From: Amoebophrya sp. A120
Lineage: Eukaryota > Sar > Dinophyceae > Syndiniales > Amoebophryaceae
Reading direction: 5' to 3'
Length of the DNA: 64,000 nt
NCBI GenBank assembly: GCA_905178155.1
Contig: CAJINV010000003.1
Span: 6,629,612-6,693,611, forward strand
A program made the position numbers and the translations under genes. Below are positions 10,901 through 22,900 of the stretch, one piece after another (position 1 is the first letter of the stretch; each line of letters starts with the position of its first letter). Under the pieces are notes generated by a model. The model made no database searches and had not been told where the DNA came from. It worked only from the letters and a program-made list of their open reading frames with translations.

Positions 10901-13900
10901 GAAGTGCTTGATATGCGGTTTATGTTCTACAACATATTGAGAGAAAAAATCCATCCTCCCCATATTGATAAGGTATGTTTCCGAAAATTTGTGTTGCTGA
11001 TTTGTGGCCACAAATCCTGTCTGTCTTGCTAGAGGACAAATCCAGGCTCTCTGCAACGCGATGCAGGCGATTTGTAATGCTGTAAGGACTACAGGACAGC
11101 CGTGCACCATGCTAGGCGCCTACACCAAAAGGGCCCCATCTAGGCTTGCGATCTGCGTGCCGTCCTCTACTGCAAGACGGATCTGATTTGTGTACGCAGA
11201 TCCTCCATCACAGATTTCCTTTTCGATATGGGGAGGGGGGATTTTTCCTATTGATACAACAGCACGGGTGCGGCGCCAGATGTGTCTAAGTGGAACACCT
11301 CCGTGACGCAAAATATGCGGTCGATGTTCGCCTATACGACGAAGGCCAACCCCGACGTATCCAAGTGGGACATCACCGCGGTCACCAACATGGATTTCAT
11401 GTTCCAGCACGCAGAATACGCGGACTCGCCGGTGAAAAACTGGAACCAAAAATTTGGCCCAGCTTTGAAAAGGATGCGGTCGCTGTTCCAGGGCACCCTG
11501 CGGGCCGACCCCAACGTGACGGGGTGGAACTTGTCCGGCGTCACCGACCTCGGCGAGATGTTCGAAAACTCGGTGAAAGCAAATCCCAACGTGACTTTAT
11601 GGGACGTGGGGAAGGTGAAAAACATGACCCGGATGTTTGCCGAGTCGCATGCCGCGGACCCCGACTGCACAGAGTGGGACGTCAGTTCGGTTACAACGTT
11701 CAAGGAAATGTTTTTCGGGAGTAGAAATGCGACGTTGGAGGGGGCAACCAGGAAATGGAAGTTCAGAGAGTCGGCGCTTGCCTACGACCGGTTGCGAAAG
11801 GTCCGGCAGCGCCGTGTCCTGGGTAGTAGTTCGAGAGCAGACGAGTCGGACGGCTCTTCTGGTGATGTGCAAAGAAGGACGTCGGCAGCTACACGGGGAG
11901 GAAAGAACAGCGGCGAAATCTTCACGACCGACACAACTTCTTCTCCGCTTCAGCCACTCGACCGCGATCAACATGCGGACAAGGAATCACTTGCTGCCGA
12001 CCGCAACAGATGGATCGACGCTGAGACCAAGTACAGAAAAGTGAACCGGCAAAACTTGACGAGCCGCCACTCGGACGCTGCCGCCGCACGGATCGCAGCG
12101 GCAGGCGGCGAGCCGCACGTGAAGCGCGGCATTCTTGCGTGGTTTCTGCACAACATCTCCGTTGCGCAAAACTTCAGCCACCTGGTTTACCAACTACAGG
12201 AGTTCAATGTGAGCAAAGTGTTGGCGCAGTTCCACGAAGAGGACGAGGGCGGCACGACTGGGCTCTCTCGGCGCCCTCGCGCACGAATACGCAACAAGCT
12301 CAACAGTGTAGTGCCGGCAGAGGGGGAAGATGAGGAGGACGACGGTCCGGCCGAGGAAGGCAAGCGCCTCCTCTTCTCCCCTGCACCTGCTAGGACATCA
12401 ACATTTGAAGAAGATGAAAGTGATTTCTACTACGGAGCCGAAGGCTACGGAGCCGAAGTGGACAACTTCTTTGCGGAAGAAGTGATGCCTCGAGTTTCCA
12501 GCGGAAACCCTACACTGGACCGGTTGCGGGAGAGATTTTCTCCCCTCCCCGCCATCCGGCGGTTTCTGGGCAGCTTCGCCAACGCGTACTACCCACTGGA
12601 CAACGAGGTTGAGTACGGCCCTCCCGGAACGGTGCCGGACTTTGTGGATTCGTTTTCGCCGGCGGAGTACGATGTGGAATTCATCGACATGGAGAGTATG
12701 TTCAGCCACAGCCACAAAGCGAACCCGGACACCACCTACTGGAACATGCAGTGGGTCCGCAATTTGAAGAACATGTTCTCGTTCAGCCACTTTGCGAACC
12801 CCAACGTGGCCTACTGGAACACGCGCGGCGCGACGGACCTGAGCCACATGTTCGAGAGCGCGCGGCGCGCGAATCCCTGCTCCCTGTATTGGAACACGCT
12901 GAACGTCCGGAACTACAGCTTTTTCCTCGCGAACGCCAGCTGCAGTGGCAATCTGGTCGACTCGGGGAACTTGCCGCTGCAGGAACCAGGTTTCCGCACC
13001 AGCATGCTGGCCCGGATGGACAAGCGGCTCATCGACGTGCTCGTCGACGGCAAGCTGGACGCCAGGGGGGAGCGCGTACAAACGTACGATCCCGGGGAGG
13101 AGCTGTTTTCGGGTATCGTGAACATCACGGACAGCATGACGGAGAACATGACGCAGTGCCTATCAGAATGAAAAATGCCCCCACCCTCGAACTTGAAAGC
13201 ATTTGTATTGCAAACCTTTCCAAATGAAACATTCGCCCTCTTGCACCTATCAGCATCACAGGTTTGTAATCGTGAATAGCGAAAATTTGTATTGCAAAAG
13301 ACCCCAGCAAGAGCGGCGTTTGTCATGCAAGCGATGCGATACACGACTAGACTCTGCATCAGAAAGATTCATACTCCTTTCATGCATGACAAAAAGTTTT
13401 CATTTGGAAACTTCGCATCACAAATTTTTGCAATTTGAGGGGTGGGGGGCACTTTTCACTGCAATAGTGCCTGCGGATCAACTCTGTGAACGGGAGTTTT
13501 TTCCCCTATCCGCCCGACCACCTTGGTTGTCCGGAGTTCAATATCGAATGCAAATATGTCTGGGTCTGGAAGGATGCAACTTGTGATGCGCATTTCACAA
13601 CACTCAAAAACCTCTCATGCATAGGTAGCAAAAGCTGCCCACTTTCTGTCACCAAAGTGGGGGACTTGTCATGCTGATTCGGCATTGCGGAAGCTTCTCG
13701 AAACCTGTGATGCTAGACCTTCCATGCCAGACCTTCTGTGTCATGCAAAAACAGCATGACTCTTCCAGACCCAGACACTTTTACATTTGATATTCAAGGC
13801 GATTCCCTTCGAGTACTTGGACTTCTATCAGTTCCCGGCGCCCATTCCGGCGGCCGGGTGGATGGCACTGTATCTTGCCTTCCTGCTCCTTTTCATCTGC

Positions 13901-16900
13901 GGCAAGCGATCCTTCTTAGTGTACAAGGACTGGGAGCTCAACGCCAGCGCGAAGGTCAAAGACCTCAAACAGGGGGCAGAAGATGGGGCACTAGCAGGAG
14001 GTCGTGATCTTCCGGGAGTAGATGCAACAACTTCTCCGGGAGTAGCCGGTGGGAACGAGGAGAAGGGGACCGACGGAGCGAAGGTTGAAGACCACAGGAA
14101 CGAGCAGGCGAGAAGTATTAGTAGTCCAAAGGCCAAGAACAGGAGTACGACAACATCTACTTCGCCTGCTGTTCGATCTTCCCCGGCGCATCGTGGTCTG
14201 CCCGTCACCCCTATCAAATGCAAAAATGTCTGGGTCTGGAAGGATGCAACTTGTGACGCATGTTGCGCATCATCCAAAAATCTGTGTTGCGTGACTTGCA
14301 AAAGGTGCTCATTTCTGGCCATGCTGAGGGGCATTTCTCATGCAGAACAGGCATCACAAAGGGGCTGCAGATCCTGTGATGCTAGGCCCTGCATTCCAGA
14401 CTTGGTGGAGCTTGGAAAAACTGCATGACAAATCTCGGTAGCGCAGTCTGTTAAGCATGACAAATCTCGGAATCTTCCAGACCCAGACATTTTTACATTT
14501 GATAACCCCCACGAAGTCCGACGCCGGGAGGAGTTCGGTGATGTCGATTGACAGTACAGGCTTCACGATGGGGCAAATAGGTTTGCCGCCAAAAGTGCCC
14601 TTTTTGGAAACCGATCCGACCCGGGAGTACATCACGTACCAGATCATTGTGCCCCTTTACCGCATATGGGACGCAAATATAATGTCTGGGTCTGGAAACC
14701 TGTGACGCAAGGAAGGGACGAATAGTGAGCACACTGTATCTATGATGCGCTGCCAAGCATGACAAATTTTTCGGTGCTTCTGAGTTGCGTACTCCGCATG
14801 AGAAATTGCGTTTTTGCATGACGGCCAAGAGGAGCTCTTCGCGGCCGCGCAATACAAATTTCCGAGTCATGCCAGACTAGCATGACACACAGGTCCTCTC
14901 GCAATCTCCCAGACCCAGACATATTTGCATTTAATGCCGCAGAATCAGACACGGGGAGAAGCTGAACTGGTGGAAAGATAAAGAACCCGACGAGGAGGAA
15001 AAAGTTGGCACGACACCAGCAGATGACGAGAAGGATGAAAAGCGAGACAAAATAGCTGAAATCACGGAGCCGATTCCCGGCCAGGACGAGGCGGAAGGTA
15101 ATCCGGACCAGGATGTTGATCCGAATGCACCCCCTCGGCTTGATCAGTTCTTCGACGGGCGGTCGAGCACGGGCGCGGCGGAGTCCGTCGCGACGGAGTC
15201 GGTATTTGACGACCGGTCGTCCGTCTACACCTCCAAGTTCGACGACCAGACTATGGCGTTCTCAACTGTTACACTCTCAACTGTTACATGGATTTGTGAT
15301 GCAAGAATGGCAAAAGTCAAAGCAGGGAGGTTGCACCTGTAGCAATACAAATTCCCGCCGATTTTTCAGGCGCTGTTTAACCTTTCCAAAATTTGTCATG
15401 CGAAGTAGCTTCACTTTGTGAATGTTGATGCTCGTTTTGCATTACAAATTATGTAACAGTTGAGAACGCCATACAGACGCCGCGATCCCTGCACTCCCTG
15501 AAGTACACACCGCGCGTGCCCCCGCCCACACTCGACGCCATCCTGGACACGCACCGCTCGTACGCCTCGCACGCGTCGGGGGCAAGTCGCCAGAGTCGTG
15601 CCAGCTCGCAGTTCACCGACCACGACACGGCGACGGAGGACGGCCGGAGCGAAGCGGGGGCCAGCTCCACGGCGAGCCGAAACTGGCAGCGCCTATCAAG
15701 TGTAAAAATGTCTGGGTCTGGAAGATTGCCAGGTTTGTCATGCATATTTTGCATAACCCATGATGTCTGTAATGCCTGGCCGACCATCACAGATTTTTAA
15801 GGGGCCTTCTGATGCGTATTCCGCATCAGAAATGTGCGCTCCGCGTAGCACAAACTGAACTCCTCTTGCTGGTCATGCAATACAGATTTTTTTTACCTTC
15901 CAAAGACAGCATGACAAGTTGCATTCTTCCAGACCCAGACATTTTTACATTTGATAGCGCCTCGCGTCCTACGATTTGGGAAAGGACCACATGTCAGAGC
16001 TGGGGAAGCGAGTGAAAAAACGCACCCTGATATCGTATTTAAAAACGTCCCCACACCAGAGTCAAGATGGGAAATCTGCTAGACAAATCAGCCAGCTTTG
16101 GTCATTTGGCATGACAAATTTCTCCTCGTAGTGTAATCCTCATCCTGTTTAGGTATTTCAGCAGCATCACAGATCTAGCATATCATGCAGATTATAGCAT
16201 CACAAATTCCAAAAGACGACGAGAAAATGCCTCTCATGGCGCTCCACATGACAAACTTTTTTGGCATGCAGATTTGCATCACAACTTTTGTGTGGGGACG
16301 TTTTTACTCAGGATACCTGAACCGGGGCGCGACCGGAACCATCGGCGACGAAGATGCGGACGAAGGAGCGGACCGGCCCTCGAAGGGCCGCGGCACCAAG
16401 CATTTGGGCGGATCGACGTCGGGGGAGGAGGACGAGGACCGTGGTCCTGGGGGGCGATCTCGCTCGGCAAAAGGTCGGCTGCAGCGGGCAGCGGACGTGA
16501 CCAAGGCCGCGCGGAGGTTGCGCAGCGGCGGTCTAGCACAAGATGAAGAGGACGATGAGGGAAATAAGGAGAGCAAAAGATCTTCCAAGGACCAGTACCG
16601 GCGGTTGAGCGACAAAGGGCAGGAGGTTTTGAGACTGACGAAAGCTGCAAAGGGGTTTGGCAGCAGCAGTCGGGCCAGCGGGGACAGGGATCGGTCCTCG
16701 GACGAGGAGGACACGAAGGGAAAAAGCTCTAAGGACCGCCTAAAGCGACTCAGCGACAAAGGGCAGGAGGTTTTGAGGTTGACGAAAGCTGCAAAGGGGT
16801 TTGGCAGCAGCAGTCGGGCCAGCGGGGACAGGGATCGCTCGTCGGACGAGGAGGACACGAAGGGAAAAAGTTCTAAGGACCGCCTGAAGCGACTGAGCGA

Positions 16901-19900
16901 CAAGGGCAGCAGTCCGGAAAGAGGTAAAAGAAAGCGCGACTCAACATCTGATGACGATGATCATCATGAGAGGAAACGAGACAAGGAAAAGAGCAGATCT
17001 TCGTCCTCGAAGCACCGATCTCCCTCGCCCCACAACACCAAACGACGCAGCAGCAGCGAAGATGTTGGCGAACATTCGGACGGCACACCGAGAGAGGACC
17101 ACCGACGCAGCGAGGAGGATGCGGAAATATTAAAGGCTAATGCACGAAAAGACAAAAGAGCAGAAAAGGATAAAAGGAGCAAGCCACAAGAGCGGAAAAC
17201 CAAATCCATCCTGCGAAAGGACCACAGCGACAAGAAGGACAAGGACGAGAAGGACATTCTCGACCACAAAGTCGGAAAGCGCACCATCGCGTTTGACGAA
17301 GACGTGGACGAAGAAGCATTTCTGCAGGACATCGACGTGGAGCAGGGTCTCGTGTCGACCTTGAATGTCGAATACTTTAAAAAAGAGGACGAGCTGAAAG
17401 AAAAGTACAAGAAGAAGCAGGAGGAGCGGAAACAACGCTACGAGGAGAAAATGCGGGAAAAGCAGCTGCAAAAGGGGAAGGGCAAGGAGCGCGCCGGCTT
17501 TCTCGGAAATTTGCTGGTGTCCGACTTTTCTCTGCCCGCGTTCCCCTCTACGGCTGGCAAGGGGGCGGTGTCGGACGGGGAGCAGTTGGATCTGGTTGGC
17601 GCTGATGGCAAGAAGAAGAAGCGGCGGTTCATATCCTCAGTAAAAACGTCACCGCGACGACCCCATGATAGTCAAGATGCGAGCTTTGGAATTTTGGCTG
17701 TTACTTATGCCTGACAGGTTCGGGCGCGCAGTGTGGTCGCGTTTAGCTACTGCCGCCGCGTGACAAATCATTCAATCATCTTGCTCTACAACTTCTATCT
17801 TTCTGCGTAGCGCGACAAATTCCAAAACACACTAATGAAGTGCCTCTCATGGGGCTGCGCATGAAAAGCACTTTAGTAAAGCGTGCTGATTTGAAATTGC
17901 ATGCAGGCCGTGCAGGCAGGTACTTAATACGCATGACAAAAAAAGAATGGTTTTACCACCACGGGACGTTTTTCCACAGGATGGTTCATCTGGGACATGC
18001 CTCCGTTGCCCGAGGGCCTTGACGCGGAGGAAATTTACCAGCTCGAGCGCGAGTTCGCAGTCCAGTTGGTCGGCGCCGCGACGTTCAAGGCTATGGTGGA
18101 GGTGGACCCGATATCAAATGCAAAAATGTCTGGGTCTGGAAAAGTGGAACTTGTAATGCGTGTCTTGCGTTCGTGGAAAATCTGTGTTGCATGAGCAGCA
18201 AAAGAGGGGCTTCCTTCGTCATGCAAAAACGCAATGTGTAATGCGTGCTAGGCATCAACAGGCGTCTGAAAAACTTGTGATGCTTGGCTGCCATTGCACG
18301 CACTTGAATCATGCGCAACTCAGCATCACAGGTTTCCAGACCCAGACACTTTTGCATTTGATACCCGAACCACGCTCGGTCGGACCGCGCACGCAAATTC
18401 GCGGAGAAGCGGATCATCGCGGCGCTGAAGCGCGGTGATCGGCCGGCGACTATTGAAAGGAAAAACTCCCCCTTCCTCATATCGAAAACGAAATTTGTGA
18501 TGCTGTATTTGAGTACACAAGTCGACTTGTATTGCTAGAAGGAAAAGAGGCGCAGTTCGTTGCGGCCTCGTTTGCAGGCAACTTGTCATGCTGTTTCCCG
18601 TTTGTTCCAATTGCTTCGTGTCACGCTGAAGACGCAAGACTTTCTGTTTCTCACGCGGCCAGGCAGCACTACAATCCGCATCTGTTCAAAGCTGATTTGT
18701 GAGTACATCACAGATTGTTTCCGTTTTGATATATGAAAAGGGGGGATTTTTCCTTTCGATAGCGACGAGCCAGCAGGAGGCCGACAAAAAGGCGTTCGAC
18801 GACCAGGTGCGCGCACTGGAAGCAAAGGGAAAGGGCGGCGGGAAAGGCATGATCACGCTGCCCGGCCGGAAGCGGGCCTACCGCCGCTTGTCGTCCCTGA
18901 CCGCGGAGGAGATGCAGGCGGCCCAGCGGGGCGACCGCAGCTTTTTTCAAACGTTGCCCTCCGGCGACGTGGTGTCCGTTGCGGGGGTATGGATCGCAAA
19001 AGTGTCTGGGTCTGGAAGAGTGATGCTGTTTTTGCATGACGACAGAAGGTCTGGCATGGAAGCTCTAGCATCACAGGTTTCGAGAAGCGTTCGCAATGCC
19101 GAATCCGCATGACCAATCCCCCACTTTGGTGACAGAAAGTGGGCAACTTTTGCTGCCTATGCGTGAGAGATTTCCCTGTGTTCTGAAATGCGCATCACAA
19201 GTTTGTGTTCCTTCAGACCCAGACATATTTGCAATGCATAGGGGGACGACCGCTCCGAGTCGGACGGCGAGTCCCTGGCCTCCAGCCGGTCCAGTGCGTC
19301 CCAAGTGAGTCGCCGGAGCGGGTCCGCGCCCGCCGAGACGACCCGGAGTCGGGGCGGCACGGAAGAGGTGGTGGGCGTCGACTCCATGGGCAATCTCGTC
19401 TACGCGCGGGACCGCCGCGAGGCAGAGGCACGGCGGAAGTCGAAGCAAAAAAAGCGCCGGAGTGCGGGCGCGGACACGGACATGGGGGAGCACGTCGTCA
19501 ATTACACAACCTCAAGCCCGGACAAGGAGAAGGACGCGACGACGGACCTGTATCAAAAGTAAAAATGTCTGGGTCTGGAAACTTGTGATGCTGGGTGGCG
19601 TCTCATGATGAGGCTACAAATGCTGGCTCAGCATGACAAGTTTCTGAGCTCCTAGGTGTTGCCTATTCTGCATGACAAACTGCGCTTCTGCATCACAGAA
19701 AAGCGGGGCTCTTGGGTAACGTGCATGACAGATTTAAGAGTCATGCCAGACAAGCATGACCAACATGAATTCTTCCAGACCCAGACACTTTTACATTTGA
19801 TAACCTGGTGCTACCACCCATGCCCGGCTTGGAGCGGAAGAAAAAAGTGGCAAGTGAACAAAAGGCAGGAGGATCCACCTCCTCGTCGCCCACGACACGC

Positions 19901-22900
19901 AGCGACAAGCCGGTGCCGGACGGTCGTATGTCGAAAGTGATTCGCCACGAGGACGACGCTGCGGACGACGAGGACATTGCGCAGCCCCCGCAGCTGGGGG
20001 GCCTTGGACTGGACCCGGAGGAAGTCGTGGCCATCGTCCCGAGGTCCGCGCGCTCGCAAGTTTCGACGAGTTCGCGACGGTCCAAGCGCAGCAGCGACGG
20101 GGGCCCAAGGAGGGGCCAGTACACTCTGGACACGATTTCCGAGATGCCGGTCGACGAAGAGGAGGACGTATCAAATGTAAAAATGTCTGGGTCTGGAAGA
20201 ATGCAACCTGTGATGCTGCATTTGGATTCCAAAAAAATCTGTATTGCATGAGTACCAAAGGGAATGCAATTTTTGCCACGCTGAGAAGGCATTTGTCATG
20301 CGGAATAGGCATCAAGAAGCCCTCAAAAAATCTGTATTGCTAGCGTATGCATCACAGACATCATGGCTCATGCAAAACGTGCATGACAAGTGTCAGAATC
20401 TTCCAGACCCGGACATTTTTACAGTTGATAGGACGCGAAGTCGGAAGCGACGGTCGACGAAGACACTGCAAGTAGCCTGAGGAAGAACTACTCCGTGGTC
20501 GTCCCCACGACGACCCCCCAGTCAAGATGGGAATTATATTGCGAACCAAGTCCAAGTCCTAGACAAGACTTGTGATAAGACTCACGCATGAAGACAAATG
20601 TAGTTGCTGCGCAGTGTAGTCGGACCTAGCTAGGCTCGTCCTGGAAGCATCATAAGTCCACTCTATGATTTTTGGGGTTAAAAAGTATTCGCGCACTTTT
20701 AGAGATTCCACCCAAAGATGAACATCACCACTAGGCCAGGCCTCTCGTCAACATGGAGAGCCGCATAGAAACAAAACATCCACGGTACTTATGCGCATTT
20801 GCATCACGACTGTATCTATTGGGGTGGGGTTGGGGACGTTGTCACTCAGGATAGCGGGCTCCTTCGGAGTCTCAGACAGCGAGGAGTCGGACGTAGACGG
20901 CTTCTGGAACACGGTCACTTCGCCCTCGAAAATGACCGCGAAACTTCGCCGAAGCATGAGCCTCCGGAGCCAGAGCAGTGAGGAGCTCGTGCAGGAGCGG
21001 GCGCCCCCTACTTCACCAGCTGCAGGAGAAGACGATGACAAGGCCAACGCGAACAACATGAAAGATGTTGACACGAAAAAAAAGAACGAGGGCAGCAGAG
21101 GAAGTGATGAAACTTCTCCTGGCGCGCCGGGGACCACGGGGCCGATCGGAGACAAGGACGAAAAGGCAAGTAAAGCGGAAACAGAGCATATTACAGTGAA
21201 AAATGCCCCCACCCCCAAAGTTGCGATAATTTGTGATGCGACGTTTCCAAATGAAAACTTTTTGTCATGCATGAAAGGAGTATGTGTATGAATATGAAAA
21301 TGATAACGAGTCTCTCTGATGCAGAGTCTAGGCGTGTATCGCATCGCTTGCATGACAAGCGCCGCACTTGCTTGGGTCCTTTGCAATACAAATCTTTGCT
21401 ATTCACGATTGGAAGCCTGTGATGCTGATAGATGCAAGAGGGCGAATGTTTCATCTGGACGAAAGGTTTGCAATACAAATGCTTCCAAGTTGGGGGGTGG
21501 GGGCATTTTTCATTGTAATAGAGCAAACCGCCGCAGATGATAACTCAAAAAAAGATGAGCAGACAAAGCCGAAAAAAAGCCTCAAAGAGAAGCTCATTGG
21601 AGCGAAGAACTTCGCTGGCTTCTACTTGGTGAAAATACCGGGCGTGCTAATTGTCAAGGGGATTCTGCAAGACGCGGGTTTGTGGCCGTCCGATGAAGAT
21701 GCTGTCAAGAAACCAAGGAAGCTGAAAGACCTCGCGTCTCGGGATTTGTCCCTTTCGACACTCTCACCCAGATACTTCTTGGACCGAATGGACACCATGA
21801 AGCTGCTGGTTGCCCTTTGGTTTTCCTTCCGCGTCGTGTACTTTGCCATGTTCCCGCTCAACTTCCAATTTATCAGCACCTTTTTCGAGCCAATCTACAT
21901 CAAGAATTACTGGGACTTCGACTGGGACATCATCCCTCCCGAATACCTCTTCGTTCCCGAGAACTACGTCGAGGGCGACCCCAGCAAGCGCCAGACCGCC
22001 CGAGTCTACTACTTCCTTGCGTGTATGGCCATGAACTTCAGCGGTCTCTATTTCCCGGTCGTGTGCGGCCTGCGCGCGATCATGGACTTGCTTCTGATCA
22101 CCTGCATCGCTCAGGAAACCGGGAACGCAAACGTGGAGCTCTCCGGCTACAAGCGCAAGTTCTCCAGTCTAACCTATCAGACGGAAATAAAAGCGCCTCA
22201 CGTCGTCCAGAAGTGCGGAACAACGGTTGTGCAAAAATAAAGAATCAATCATCTACGTGACCCCTGCACCTCTTTCGTCGCAGAAATGACGCGCGCTGTG
22301 CCACTTTGCAAGAACTACACAGACTTTCATCAATATCAATCCAGGAATTACAATTTGTCTATGATATTAGACAAATAACTGCAACATGCAAGTCAGCGTT
22401 TCCATTTTAGAAGAGAAGCGTTGCGAAAATACGAAAAGATTGCCTTTCCATTTCTAGGGGCGCTTTTCATTTCGATATAAAAGACGCGAAACGCGCAGAG
22501 CGCGAGGGAAAATCAGCGGAAGCAAATGAGGACGAGGAAGTATGGCAGGAAAATGACTGATACCTCGCAGTGTTGCTAACCCTAAAGAAAAGCGCAGCCA
22601 CTCTTCACGCGGCTTCGCACATGCGTGCGATTTTTGTGATGGAAAATAAAGTCAGTGCGCCAGCACCAGTGCCCAAAGTCACTTCATCACAGCCCACGGA
22701 GTTAGCTGTTTTTGGTAGCGTTTTGCGATGCCAAAAAGTAAGAACAGTCGAACCAGCATAAGCATTTTTTTAGCGAATTCCCGCAACAGACTGGGGTCTT
22801 GTTTCTTACTAGAGGTAATACTAATTAAATGGAGCCTGCGAATAAAATCATTTTTCTACCTTCCTTCCTTCCATACTAGGACGACAAGAAAGGTGGCGGC

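Noticed and set aside
22175-22240. Gene 1 ending at the stop at 22240
   Set aside because: The frame runs into a family G introner there. Splicing it and the following GT-AG intron leads to long downstream exons with hydrophobic segments in continuous frame.
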